From: RHKX01 sp041393495
Lineage (GTDB): Bacteria; Actinomycetota; Thermoleophilia; Solirubrobacterales; 70-9
NCBI GenBank assembly: GCA_041393495.1
Contig: JAWKKA010000001.1
Coordinates: 248,001-312,000, forward strand
Direction: 5' to 3'
Length of the DNA stretch: 64,000 nucleotides
Shown here: in pieces, positions 8,047 through 20,173 of the stretch
Position numbering within the stretch: position 1 is the first letter of the stretch
Layout: each line of letters begins with the position of its first letter
Program-made: the position numbers and the translations under genes
The notes under the pieces: generated by a model
Databases searched by the model: none
Told to the model about the DNA's origin: nothing
What the model saw: the letters and a program-made list of their open reading frames with translations, nothing else

Positions 8047-9671
8047 TGGCCGCCGGCAGCTACGACGCCGTCATCGTCGGCGGCGGCCACAACGGGCTCG
8101 TCGCCGGCTTCTACCTGGCGCGGGCCGGCCTGCGGCCCCTGATCGTCGAGCGCCGCGACATCGTCGGCGGCTGCTGCGTGACCGAGGAGTTCGCCCCCGG
8201 CTTTCGGGCCTCGACCGGGGCGTACGTGATCAGCATGTTGCGGGAGCCGGTCTGGCGTGACATGCGTCTCGCCGAGCGCGGGATCCGGATCGACCCGGCG
8301 GGGCCGTCGCTGTACGGCTTTCCGGGCGGCGAGCGGCTCCTGCTCGGCGAGGACATCCCGGCCTCGCAGGCCGAGATCCGCCGCTTCTCGGCGGCCGACG
8401 CCCGCGCCCTGCCGAAGTTCGAGGCGGCGCTCGGACGCCTCGCCGAGATCGTCGGGCCGCTGATGGACACGACCCCGCCCGACCCGGCGCGGGTCCGCCC
8501 CGGCGACCTGCCGGCACTGCTGCGGCTCGCCGGCACCGCGCGCCGGCACCGGTCCGAGATCAACGACGCCCTCTATCTGTTCGCGACCTCCTGCACCCAG
8601 TACCTCGGCGAGCACTTCGAGTCCGAGGTCGTCAAGGCGGCGATGGGCTGGCACGCGATCAACGACTCGATCGCGGGGCCTTCGACACCGGGGACCGCGT
8701 ACGTGCTGCTCCACGACCACGCCGCCGAGCAGGCCGGCGGCGGGCTGCGCAGCTGGGGCTTCGTCCGCGGCGGGATCGGCCGCGTGACCGCGGCGATGGC
8801 CGATGCGGCCCGCGAGGCCGGCGCCGAGATCCGCACCGACGCCGAGGTCGGGCGGATCGTCGTCGACGGCGGCCGCGCCGGCGGGGTCGAGCTCGTCGAC
8901 GGGACCGTGATCGCCGCCGAGCGTGTCCTCTCCAACGCTGACCCGCTGCGGACCTTCTTCGGGCTCGTCGGCGCCGAGCTCCTGCCGGCCGACTACGCCG
9001 CCTCGCTGCGCAACTACCGCTGCGAGGGGACGAGCGTGAAGATCAACCTCGCCGTCGATCGCCTCCCCGAGGTGAGGGGGATGCCGTCCGGCCGCGAGCC
9101 CTACCTCGGCGGCATCATGGAGTTCGGCGGCTTCATCGCCGACATGGACCGGGCCCAGAACGAGGCCCGCGCGGGGATGCTCGGCACGGATCCCCACGTC
9201 GAGGCCTGCATCCCGACCTTCCACGACCCGTCGCTCGCGCCCGAGGGCAAGCACGTCGTCACGATCGACGTCAACTCCCAGCCCTACACCCTGGCTTCCG
9301 ATCAGGGGAGCTGGGACGAGCACCGCGATGCCGTCGCCGACCGCGCCATCGCGACGCTCGAGGGCTACATGCCCGGACTCACGGGCTCGATCGAAGCCCG
9401 CCAGGTCCTCAGCCCCGTCGACCTCGAGTCGCTGCTCGGGATCAGCGGCGGCCATGCCCTGCACGGCGACATGTCCTTCGACCAGCTCTTCACCCTGCGC
9501 CCGGTCCGTGGCCACGCCGACTACCGGACCCCGATCCGCGACCTCTACCTCTGCGGCGCCGGCACCCATCCCGGCGGCGGCGTCAGCGGCGCCAACGGGC
9601 GCAACTGCGCGCGCGAGGTGCTCCGCGACGCCCGCTCGCCGCTGGCCCGCCTCCGCGTCCGCCGCGGTTGA
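8046..9671 (+). CDS. FAD-dependent oxidoreductase, PYROXD2/phytoene-desaturase-like
   Basis: A protein of 541 residues. The N-terminal dinucleotide fold VIVGGGHNGLVAGFYLARAG is followed by IVERRDIVGGCC, as in the NAD(P)/FAD oxidoreductases related to phytoene desaturase and human PYROXD2. The C-terminal FAD segment reads DLYLCGAGTHPGGGVSGANGRNCARE. It is the last gene of the coupled operon, so it probably oxidises the imported compound or a product of it. The family is broad (carotenoid desaturases, amine oxidases, isomerases), and no carotenoid genes are nearby. Substrate unknown. Confidence 0.8.
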   Translation: MAAGSYDAVIVGGGHNGLVAGFYLARAGLRPLIVERRDIVGGCCVTEEFAPGFRASTGAYVISMLREPVWRDMRLAERGIRIDPAGPSLYGFPGGERLLLGEDIPASQAEIRRFSAADARALPKFEAALGRLAEIVGPLMDTTPPDPARVRPGDLPALLRLAGTARRHRSEINDALYLFATSCTQYLGEHFESEVVKAAMGWHAINDSIAGPSTPGTAYVLLHDHAAEQAGGGLRSWGFVRGGIGRVTAAMADAAREAGAEIRTDAEVGRIVVDGGRAGGVELVDGTVIAAERVLSNADPLRTFFGLVGAELLPADYAASLRNYRCEGTSVKINLAVDRLPEVRGMPSGREPYLGGIMEFGGFIADMDRAQNEARAGMLGTDPHVEACIPTFHDPSLAPEGKHVVTIDVNSQPYTLASDQGSWDEHRDAVADRAIATLEGYMPGLTGSIEARQVLSPVDLESLLGISGGHALHGDMSFDQLFTLRPVRGHADYRTPIRDLYLCGAGTHPGGGVSGANGRNCAREVLRDARSPLARLRVRRG

Positions 9672-9722
9672 GCCGCGCGGCCGCCCCGGCTCCCGCAACC
9701 GGCACCCCAACCAGCCACCACC

Positions 9723-9763
9723 TGGGTCATCTGACCGCGAAATAGCAAGGTCAACCTGACCCA
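9723..9763. repeat. 41-nt palindromic repeat, copy A
   Basis: The outer arms are TGGGTCA and TGACCCA, with a second inner pair TGACC/GGTCA around a GCGAAATAGC centre. It differs from copy C (10830-10870) at only one position. It lies between the FAD oxidoreductase stop and the AbiEi-like gene. The symmetry would fold as a hairpin in RNA or DNA. Confidence 0.85.
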
Positions 9764-9793
9764 CCCGGCGACTGGCGCGGCGCCGCGTCTGAC

Positions 9794-9834
9794 CTGGGTC
9801 ATCTGACCGCGAAATAGCGGGGTCGCCATTACCC
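9794..9834. repeat. 41-nt palindromic repeat, copy B
   Basis: It shares the left arm and centre of copies A and C. The right arm diverges but makes its own pairing, ACCTGGGT (9792-9799) with ACCCAGGT (9831-9838). It overlaps the last codons of the minus-strand AbiEi-like gene, whose stop is at 9829. Copies A and B together form a block that recurs on the other side of that gene. Confidence 0.8.
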
Positions 9835-10737
9835 AGGTGGAAACGACGGCAGGCCGAGCCCGGCCCTGACGTCCTCGGCGACCTCGGCCCGCTCCCTGTG
9901 GATGCGGCGGTACGTGATCCGCAGCGACGAGATACCGGCGCGGAGGAGGATCGCATCGCGCTTGCGGTCCCGTTCATGCGCCTCCCAGGTCTTGTGCCAG
10001 CCGTGGCTGTCGAGCTCGACGACGAAGCGGCTTGCAGGCCACCAGCAGTCGACGACCAACCCCGCCACGAGCACGTTCACCTGCGGGGTCGGCAGACCGA
10101 AGTCGGTGAGCAGCAGCTGGAAGTCGCGCTCGATGCCCTCATTCGCATCCGGCGTCCACAGGTAGTCGGAGACGATTCGTCGCAACGGCCGGCAGCCGCG
10201 ATGGCCGGGGTAGCGGTCGATGACCTCCTGGATCGCGCGGATGTCGAGCCGGTCGGTCCGATCGGCCTGCTCGATGACCTTCTGCAGCCGCGGGTAAGTA
10301 AGCGTCTGTCCGAGATCGAGGTAGGTCCGGGCGAGCGACGTCATCGGCACGCCATCTACCCTGACTCGGTCCTCGGAGGCGATCCTCCGAGGCCTGTGAA
10401 CGATCACGCCGTCAAGCCGCCGCGGGACGCGCGTCGAGATCGAGACGTGAACCAGCGTTCCCTCCCTGATCAATCCCCGGCGAGCCGCCGAGGAGTCATG
10501 GCTTAGGAGTGGGTGGGGCCGGATGGCAAGCAGGGCTGCGACCTGTCGTCCAGCCATCGAGAGCGGGACCGGCCCGAACGCGTAGACCCCGTCGTGGATC
10601 CGCCAGAGTCGGCCTCCGGCGAGTCGAAACTCGATAGCACCCGGGCTGAAGCCGAGCGCCAGGAGCTGGTCACGTGCGACGACGCCTTGCTGTCGCCTGA
10701 CCAGCTTGGCGAGCTCGAGCTCGCGATTGGGCTTCAC
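9829..10737 (-). CDS. AbiEi-type winged-helix plus DUF559 nuclease-like protein
   Basis: A protein of 302 residues with a GTG start at 10737. The N-terminal third resembles the AbiEi antitoxin winged-helix domain (RRQQGVVARDQLLALGFSPGAIEFRLAGGRLWRIHDGVYAFG), followed by the AbiEi-like middle (LLSHDSSAARRGL, TSLARTYLDLG). The C-terminal part looks like a DUF559/Vsr-like restriction-endonuclease fold: VVDCWWP, VVELDSHGWHKT, then DRKRDAILLRAG and LRITYRRI. No AbiEii-type nucleotidyltransferase toxin is adjacent, so this is an orphan. It is enclosed by copies of the 41-nt palindrome, and its stop lies inside one of them, suggesting it travels as a cassette. Function is not established. Confidence 0.75.
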   Translation of the reverse strand: MKPNRELELAKLVRRQQGVVARDQLLALGFSPGAIEFRLAGGRLWRIHDGVYAFGPVPLSMAGRQVAALLAIRPHPLLSHDSSAARRGLIREGTLVHVSISTRVPRRLDGVIVHRPRRIASEDRVRVDGVPMTSLARTYLDLGQTLTYPRLQKVIEQADRTDRLDIRAIQEVIDRYPGHRGCRPLRRIVSDYLWTPDANEGIERDFQLLLTDFGLPTPQVNVLVAGLVVDCWWPASRFVVELDSHGWHKTWEAHERDRKRDAILLRAGISSLRITYRRIHRERAEVAEDVRAGLGLPSFPPG

Positions 10738-10829
10738 TGGCTGAGCGTGTCGCAGGCGGACGCACGCGTGGGGGCATCAGTGGATCGATTCGGTGACGAG
10801 TCTGAAGATCCTCAGAAACCCCAACCACC

Positions 10830-10870
10830 TGGGTCATCTGACCGCGAAATAGCAGGGTCAACCTGACCCA
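10830..10870. repeat. 41-nt palindromic repeat, copy C
   Basis: Same outer arms (TGGGTCA/TGACCCA) and GCGAAATAGC centre as copy A, one base different. It is followed by GCGTCTGAGCTGGGTCACCT, matching the stretch that leads into copy B. Thus the A-B block and the C block flank the AbiEi-like gene in the same orientation. Confidence 0.85.
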
Positions 10871-10974
10871 CCTGGCGGCGAGCGCTCCGCTGCGTCTGAG
10901 CTGGGTCACCTAGCCCGGACTAACCCCGAGTTGTCGCCACAACTCCGGGCCTGAAGCAAACGATCCCCTGAAGT

Positions 10975-11004
10975 CGGACGCCCCGGCCATGGCCGGGGCG
11001 TCCG
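10975..11004. terminator. 30-bp perfect palindrome upstream of the transposase
   Basis: Bases 10975-11004 read identically on both strands: CGGACGCCCCGGCC, centre ATGG region, then the complement. As RNA this gives a very stable GC hairpin. Its place just inside the IS end, 55 nt before the transposase ATG, fits a terminator that shields the transposase from outside transcription, but there is no following U-run. Confidence 0.5.
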
Positions 11005-11058
11005 CGCGCTCGCTCACGCTCCAAGTCGCCAAAACACAAAGCGCAAAGGAGCAAGCGC

Positions 11059-12052
11059 ATGACTGATGATGACGTGCTGTTCGGCTACCGCCTGCGGCTC
11101 TTCACCCTGGCCGACGAGCTCGGCAACGTCTCCGAGGCCTGCCGGCAGATGGGAGTCGACCGCTCGACCTACTACCGCTGGAAGCCGAAGCTCGACCGCT
11201 ACGGCCTCGACGGCCTCCGGGTCCGCGAGCGCCGCCGGCCCAGGATGCCGAACCAGATCGGCCCCCACCTCGAGCACCGGATCCTCGCCTACTCGCTCGG
11301 CCACCCGGGCCAGGGTCCGCGGCGGATCTCCGCCGAGCTCAGGCGATCGAAGTGGGGCGGGATCGAGATCTCTGAGCACGGGATCTGGCGGGTCTTGAAG
11401 CGCTTCAACCTGAACACGCGCAACAAGCGCTTCAGCTTGATCGCCCGTCATGCCGAGCCCTACGAGCGCAAGCCCGCAGAGCCGCCACCGGAGCTCCACA
11501 TCGACGCATCAGAGCCCGGCGAGAAGGTCCAGATCGACTGCTTCTACGTCGGCCGGCTCTCCGGATCGAAGGGCGTCGTCTGGCAATACACGGCGATCGA
11601 CGTCGCCTCCGCCTACACCTGGGCGTTCCTGCGCTCCTCGGAGCGCAACCCGACCGCGCGGCAGACCGCCGAGCTTTGCCACCAGGTCGCCGCCGAGCTC
11701 AAGGCGGCGGGCTGGAAGCTCGGCGAGGTGACGAGCGACAACGGCTCGGAGTTCCGCTCGCAGCTCTTCGGCGACGCCGTCGAGGGCGAGGGTGGCCACC
11801 AGCGGCGGATCAAGGCCGGGCGGCCGAACTCGAACGGCTGCGCCGAGCGGGTAGGAGCTGACGATCCTCGAGGAGTGCTGGCGGCCGGCGTTCTCACGCT
11901 CGCTGGCGCCGCGGATCACGGCACTCGAGCGCGACCTCACGGAATACCTGCGCTACTACAACTTCGACCGCGCCCACACCGGGCGGTTGACGAAGGGCCG
12001 GGTCCCCGGGGATATCGTCTTCGGGGCCCGGAAGATGGGGACGGTGAGATGA
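11059..12052 (+). pseudogene. IS481-like transposase, frameshifted
   Basis: ATG 11059 follows a good AAAGGAG site. The first 264 codons encode a helix-turn-helix (LADELGNVSEACRQMGVDRSTYYRWK), a second helical domain and an rve-type DDE integrase core: VQIDCFYVG (first D), EVTSDNGSEF (second D) and NGCAERV just before the third acidic residue. At about 11852 the frame breaks. The sequence continues in the +2 frame as GAG CTG ACG ATC CTC GAG GAG TGC TGG, giving ELTILEECW...YYNFDRAHTGRLTKGRVP and a stop at 12050-12052. Comparison with the usual V-Q-E-L reading suggests loss of two bases after GT. The full frame would be about 331 residues. A programmed frameshift is unlikely at this site because there is no slippery run. 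Confidence 0.8.
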
Positions 12053-12107
12053 GCGGCTGTTGCTACGACTTGGGAATAGGACGACCTAACCGCTGAATAG
12101 CGGGTCC

Positions 12108-12148
12108 TGGGTCACCTAACCGCTGAATAGCGGGGTTGAGGTGACCCA
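12108..12148. repeat. 41-nt palindromic repeat, variant at the IS right end
   Basis: Outer arms TGGGTCACCT and AGGTGACCCA, inner hairpin CCGCTGAATAGCGG. It has the same length and symmetry as copies A-C but a distinct centre. A truncated copy with the same centre precedes it at 12083-12106. Confidence 0.75.
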
Positions 12149-12180
12149 CCGGCTGGTGGGGCTGCAGGTGGACCCCACCC

Positions 12181-14142
<1,962 letters not shown>

Positions 14143-14255
14143 CTCGCCTCCGTTCGTCGCCTCTCGGAGGCCGGACCTTAGCCAACCCCGCTCGGCGCAG
14201 CTTCCGCTCGGGTGCGGTGTTTCAATCCCGGGCGGGCGACCTGCCCGCTTCGACC

Positions 14256-15260
14256 ATGACCCCGACCCGGCTGATCGCCATCCTGCTGCCCACCGCGCTC
14301 ATCGGCGTGGCGGCTCCGGCTGCGGCGAGCGCGGCGCCGGCCGTTGTCGCGGTCGACAAGCCCGCCGCGGCGGTCCGCGACTACTGGACGAACGAGCGGA
14401 TGCGGGAGGCGACGCCGGCTGCGGCGCCGGATCCGCCCGCGCCCCAACCCGCGGGGCCCGTCCCCGGCGCATCGGGTCCGCCGACCTACGTCCCGCCGGC
14501 CCGTGCCACCGATCCGGCGGACGCTCGGCTGCTCCGTGGTACGACCGCGAGCCGCGGCGCCGCCTCCGGAGTCGCCGTCCCGGTTGCCGATCCCGCCGCG
14601 CCGGCGGTCCGGATGCACGGGAAGGTCTTCTTCACCCTCCCGAAGCTGCCCGAGCCCAACGACTTCGTCTGCTCGGGAACGGCTGTCAACAGCCGCAACC
14701 GAAGCGTGGTGATGACGGCCGGCCACTGCGTCTTCGACTGGGAGGACCGTGGCGGCAGGGCGAGGAACTGGGCTTTCGTGCCCGCCTACAGCGACGATGA
14801 CGTCCGCCCGTTCGGCACCTGGCCGGCGAAGAAGATCGCGACCACGCGCAAGTGGAGGCGCAACGAGAACCTCAACTACGACATCGGTGCAGCGATCGTC
14901 CGCCACAACCCGGCCGGACGGAGGCTCCAGTCGGTCGTCGGCGCCCGCGGGATCGGTTTCGACCAGCCGCGCAGGCAGGACTACGAGATCTTCGGGTATC
15001 CGGTCAAGCCGCCGTTTCTGAAGACGTTCGAGTACTCCTGCTCGAGCACCTATCGTGGCGCCGACGCGGGCGGGGTCGGCGGACCGCCGACGATGCGCGC
15101 CAACTGCACCATGACCGGCGGCGCCAGTGGCGGCGGCTGGGTCGCCGGCAGGAAGCTCCTCTCGGTCGTCAGCTATGGCTACGGCCAGGTGCCGACCTCG
15201 CTCTACGGCCCGTACTTCTCGCGGACGGCGAAGAAGCTCTACAAGCGGGTCAGCCGCTAG
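14256..15260 (+). CDS. Secreted trypsin/V8-like serine protease
   Basis: ATG 14256 is taken as the start because it opens a Sec signal peptide (MTPTRLIAILLPTALIGVAAPAAASA). An in-frame upstream ATG at 14121 has no such logic and overlaps the acs start. The protein has 334 residues. A proline-rich pro-region (about 35-110) precedes a chymotrypsin-fold domain with catalytic H157 (MTAGHC), D209 (NYDIGAAIV) and S291 (GGASGGGW). The GASGGGW serine site and the aspartate context match the V8/glutamyl-endopeptidase-like branch. The tail ends in basic residues. It is probably exported and activated by removal of the pro-region. Confidence 0.82.
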   Translation: MTPTRLIAILLPTALIGVAAPAAASAAPAVVAVDKPAAAVRDYWTNERMREATPAAAPDPPAPQPAGPVPGASGPPTYVPPARATDPADARLLRGTTASRGAASGVAVPVADPAAPAVRMHGKVFFTLPKLPEPNDFVCSGTAVNSRNRSVVMTAGHCVFDWEDRGGRARNWAFVPAYSDDDVRPFGTWPAKKIATTRKWRRNENLNYDIGAAIVRHNPAGRRLQSVVGARGIGFDQPRRQDYEIFGYPVKPPFLKTFEYSCSSTYRGADAGGVGGPPTMRANCTMTGGASGGGWVAGRKLLSVVSYGYGQVPTSLYGPYFSRTAKKLYKRVSR

Positions 15261-15331
15261 CCCTCCCGCCCGGGACGGCACGGGCGCGACCGATCGGCGG
15301 CAGGCCGTCGCTCGGACGCCGGCGCGAGGCG

Positions 15332-16942
<1,611 letters not shown>

Positions 16943-17078
16943 GGGGCGCCGATGCTAGATCGTCGACCGGCGGGGGGCGGCGCGATCACGAGCCGCCCGG
17001 CGCCGTAGCGGCCGAGACGCGGTAGGCGGTGGCAAGCCGCCCGGCGCCGCCCGCCGGCTGCGATGTTGCCCGGCGCGG

Positions 17079-18638
17079 CTACAGGCCGAGCATCGACGCC
17101 AGGCCCTGGCCGGCGTGGACCGAGAAGTCGATCAGCGGCGAGGGGACGATCCCGAAGACGATCGTCGCCGCGGCGGCGATCAGGGTGACGCCGAGGAGCA
17201 GCCAGCAGCGCCCGCCGCTCGGCGTCCCCGCCGGGGTGCGGCCGCGGGTCCCGGTCCGGCTCGGCAGGGGCCCGTCCGCGCCGGCCTCCGGCGCGGCGCC
17301 GGCGATGGCCGGGGCGAGGCGCGGGGCGGGGCGCATCCAGACGGCCGCGACCACGCGCAGGTAGTAGGCGAGGGAGATCATCGAGCCGACGACGATGAAG
17401 ACGCCGAGCCAGGTGTAGTCGCCGGCGACCGCGGCCTCGATCAGGAACAGCTTGCCCATGAAGCCGGCGGTGCCCGGCAGCCCGGCGAGGGCGAGCATGG
17501 AGATCGTCAACGGCCAGGCGAGCTCGGGGCGGTCCTTGCCGATCCCCTGGACGGCGGTGATGTCGTCACCGAGCGTCGTCTCGCGCTCGCGGATCGCGAT
17601 GATCGCGAAGGCGGCGAGGTTCATCAGGGTGTAGGCGGCGAGGTAGAAGACGAGCGCGTCGATCCCGGCGATGCTGCCGACGAGCAGGCCGACGAGCATG
17701 TAGCCGGCCTGGGCGACGCCCGAGTAGCCGAGCATCCGCTTCAGCGAGCCCTGGCCGAGCGCGCCGACGTTGCCGACGATGATCGTGATCGCCGCGAGCG
17801 CGGCGAGCGCCGGCTGCCACTGATCCGACGACGGCCCGAGCGCGACGATGAAGAACCGCGCGAAGACCGCGAACGCGGCTGCCTTGGTGGCGACGGCCAT
17901 GAACGCCGTCACCGGCGTCGGCGCCCCCTCGTAGACGTCCGGCGTCCACTGGTGGAAGGGGGCGATCGAGACCTTGAACGCGAGACCGACGGCGACGAAG
18001 GCGATCCCGACCAGGATCAGCGGGTCGTCGGCGAGGTCGGTGCCGATGCCCTGGGCGATCGCGGTGAAGTCGGTCGCGCCGCCGGAGCCGCCGTAGATGA
18101 ACGCCGAGCCGTAGAGCAGCGTCGCCGAGCCGATCGAGCCGACGATCAGGTACTTGAGGCCGGACTCGAGCGACTTCGCCCGCGCGCGGTGCGAACCGCA
18201 GAGGACGTAGAGCGGGATCGACAGCAGCTCGAGGGCGACGAAGAACGAGATCAGGTTCTGCGCCTCGGCCAGCATGACCATCCCCAGCACCGAGCCGAGC
18301 AGCAACGTGTGCGACTCGCCGAACCCGGACTCCCCGGCGGCCGGATCGCGAAGCTGCAGCGGGACCACGAACGCCGCCGCGGCGACGACGATCAGCCCGA
18401 TCGTCAGCGACAGGCCGTCGCTGCGCAGCGCGCCGGCGACGAGGTCGACGTCGGGCTCGCCGAGCCGCCAGATCATCAGCCCGGCGGTCGCGCCGAGCGT
18501 GACCAGCGTCAATGCCGAGGAGAGGCCGCGGCGTCCGTGCGGGCCGATCAGGCCGACGAGCAGGACGACGCAGATCCCTGCCGTCAGCGCGATGATCGGC
18601 GCCAGCGCGCCGTAGTCGATGTCGGGGGTGTCGATCAT
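17079..18638 (-). CDS. nuoN: NADH-quinone oxidoreductase subunit N
   Basis: A membrane antiporter-like subunit of complex I, 519 residues, with about 14 hydrophobic segments. Recognisable parts are SFFVALELLSIPLYVLCG, FKVSIAPFHQWTPDVYEGAPTPVTAFMAVATKAA (the conserved helix with the proton-channel lysine) and RMLGYSGVAQAGYMLVG. A proline- and glycine-rich cytoplasmic stretch (about 440-480) is longer than in E. coli NuoN. The start ATG overlaps the nuoM stop by ATGA. It is the last gene of the J-N block. Confidence 0.96.
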   Translation of the reverse strand: MIDTPDIDYGALAPIIALTAGICVVLLVGLIGPHGRRGLSSALTLVTLGATAGLMIWRLGEPDVDLVAGALRSDGLSLTIGLIVVAAAAFVVPLQLRDPAAGESGFGESHTLLLGSVLGMVMLAEAQNLISFFVALELLSIPLYVLCGSHRARAKSLESGLKYLIVGSIGSATLLYGSAFIYGGSGGATDFTAIAQGIGTDLADDPLILVGIAFVAVGLAFKVSIAPFHQWTPDVYEGAPTPVTAFMAVATKAAAFAVFARFFIVALGPSSDQWQPALAALAAITIIVGNVGALGQGSLKRMLGYSGVAQAGYMLVGLLVGSIAGIDALVFYLAAYTLMNLAAFAIIAIRERETTLGDDITAVQGIGKDRPELAWPLTISMLALAGLPGTAGFMGKLFLIEAAVAGDYTWLGVFIVVGSMISLAYYLRVVAAVWMRPAPRLAPAIAGAAPEAGADGPLPSRTGTRGRTPAGTPSGGRCWLLLGVTLIAAAATIVFGIVPSPLIDFSVHAGQGLASMLGL

Positions 18639-20173
18639 CGCGGCGCCTCGGCGGTCTCGAGGGGCGGGCCGTAGCCGGTCCAGCCGCCCTCGGCGAGCGC
18701 CTCCGGCGGTGGCGAGGCGTCGGTGCTGACGGCCGCGAGGCTGCGGTCGACGGCGTCGGTGCCGCGGCTGGTGATCAGGCCCGGATAGAGGGCGAGCGCG
18801 ACGATGCAGGCGACGAGCGGGACCAGCACGATCGCCTCACGGAACGCGATCTCCCGCGAGACGCCGGCGGCGGCCTCGCGGTCGTGCATCGTCTGCTGAT
18901 ACATCCGCAGCGCGTAGAAGGCGGCGAGCGCGATCCCGACCGACGCGACGACGGCGATCGCGACCTTCGTCTCGAAGACGCCCTGGAGGATGAAGTACTC
19001 GCCGACGAAGTTGGCCGACCCGGGGATCGCCAGGAGCGCCATCGTGACGATGATGAAGAGGGCGGCCAGCACCGGCGCGTGCCGGGCCATCCCGCCCATC
19101 TCGCGGATGTCCTCGGTTCCGGATCGCTCGGCGATGATCGCGACGATCAGGAACACGGGGGCGATCACCAGGCCGTGGTTGACCATCTGGATCACCGAGC
19201 CGTCGCCGCCGGTGGAGCTGAGGCTGAAGATCCCGAGCGTGATGAAGCCCATCTGCGCGACCGAGGAGTAGGCGGCGATGAGCCGGATGTCGGGGTGGGT
19301 GAACGCCATCGCCGAGCCGTAGAGGATCGAGGCGAGGGCGATGATCAGCAGGACGTCCTGGAAGTGGATCGCCGCGTCGGGGAGGACGGGCATCACGATC
19401 CGCAGGAAGCCGTAGGCGGCGACCTTCGAGAGCACGCCGCTGAGCAGGGCGAGGACGGGGAGCGGGCAGGCCTTGTAGGCGTCGACGATCCAGCCGTGGA
19501 CGAGGAACGCCGGCATCTTGATCAGGAACGCGAGCGAGAAGAAGGCGAAGATCCAGTACTGGCTGCCGGCCGGCAGCGGGAACTGGCGCAGGGTCTCGAT
19601 CGAGAAGGTGACCTGGCCGACCGCGTCGGCGCTGAGCACCGCCGTGGCGATCGCCGCGACCAGCATCAACAGCGACCCGATCAGCGTGTAGATGATCATC
19701 TTGATCGTCGCCCGGATGCGGTCGCCGGTGCCCCACTGCCCGATCAGGAAGTAGAACGGGATCAGCATCAGGTCGAAGAAGAGGACGAACAGGAGCAGGT
19801 CCTGGGCGAGGAAGGCGCCGAGCGTCGCCGTCTGCGCGAGGCCGAGCATGAAGAAGTAGTTGCGCGGCCGGTCGGGATGCTGAAGCGCCGACCACAGCAC
19901 CGTCGCCGCCCAGAGCACCGAGGTGAGCAGGACGAGGAACAGGCTGAGCCCGTCGACGCCGAGCTGGTAGCGGACCCCGAGCTGCGGGATCCAGCTCCGG
20001 TCGACGACGTCCTGGAGCGCGCCGCCGGCGGCGTCGAAGCCGGCGACGAGCGCGATCGCGAGCCCGAGCGAGACCAGCGAGCCGAGCAGCGCCCACCAGC
20101 CGACGACGCGTGCGGGCAGCAGGAAGCCGATCAGGCCGACCACGACGGGGATGAAGACGATCCAGCTCAGCAT
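18635..20173 (-). CDS. nuoM: NADH-quinone oxidoreductase subunit M
   Basis: A protein of 512 residues, one of the three antiporter-like proton-pumping subunits of complex I. Motifs include YQLGVDGLSLFLVLLT, FVLFFDLMLIPFYFLIGQWG (conserved channel glutamate), FFSLAFLIKMPAFLVHGWIVDAYKACP, AAYSSVAQMGFITLG and GSANFVGEYFILQG. The segment normally PLHTWLPDAH is varied here to LVHGWIVDAYKACP. It overlaps nuoL by one base and nuoN by four, so L, M and N are translated as a unit. Confidence 0.96.
   Translation of the reverse strand: MLSWIVFIPVVVGLIGFLLPARVVGWWALLGSLVSLGLAIALVAGFDAAGGALQDVVDRSWIPQLGVRYQLGVDGLSLFLVLLTSVLWAATVLWSALQHPDRPRNYFFMLGLAQTATLGAFLAQDLLLFVLFFDLMLIPFYFLIGQWGTGDRIRATIKMIIYTLIGSLLMLVAAIATAVLSADAVGQVTFSIETLRQFPLPAGSQYWIFAFFSLAFLIKMPAFLVHGWIVDAYKACPLPVLALLSGVLSKVAAYGFLRIVMPVLPDAAIHFQDVLLIIALASILYGSAMAFTHPDIRLIAAYSSVAQMGFITLGIFSLSSTGGDGSVIQMVNHGLVIAPVFLIVAIIAERSGTEDIREMGGMARHAPVLAALFIIVTMALLAIPGSANFVGEYFILQGVFETKVAIAVVASVGIALAAFYALRMYQQTMHDREAAAGVSREIAFREAIVLVPLVACIVALALYPGLITSRGTDAVDRSLAAVSTDASPPPEALAEGGWTGYGPPLETAEAPR

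Larger units (their letters stand above)
10738..11058. other. Gene-free stretch with repeat copy C and the left end of the IS
   Basis: This stretch of 321 bases has no supportable gene. It holds the upstream region of the AbiEi-like gene, palindrome copy C, a second partial copy at about 10892-10911 that runs into the proposed IS left end, a small hairpin (GAGTTGT/ACAACTC, 10928-10945), the 30-bp perfect palindrome, and a good ribosome site (AAAGGAG) before the transposase ATG. Confidence 0.7.
10902..12148 (+). mobile_element. IS481-like insertion sequence, inactivated
   Basis: Proposed ends are the 10-base inverted repeat TGGGTCACCT (10902-10911) and AGGTGACCCA (12139-12148), enclosing about 1.25 kb and one transposase. 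That length suits IS481/IS3-type elements. The right end is complex: a half-copy of the palindrome (12083-12106, GACCTAACCG...AGCGGGTC) and a full 41-nt copy (12108-12148) lie in tandem. No target duplication is evident. The transposase is frameshifted, so the copy is probably not autonomous. The exact ends remain uncertain because the terminal repeat is itself part of the dispersed palindrome. Confidence 0.55.

Noticed and set aside
9829..10737. A complete AbiE toxin-antitoxin pair
   Set aside because: Only the AbiEi-like protein is present; no nucleotidyltransferase partner on either side.
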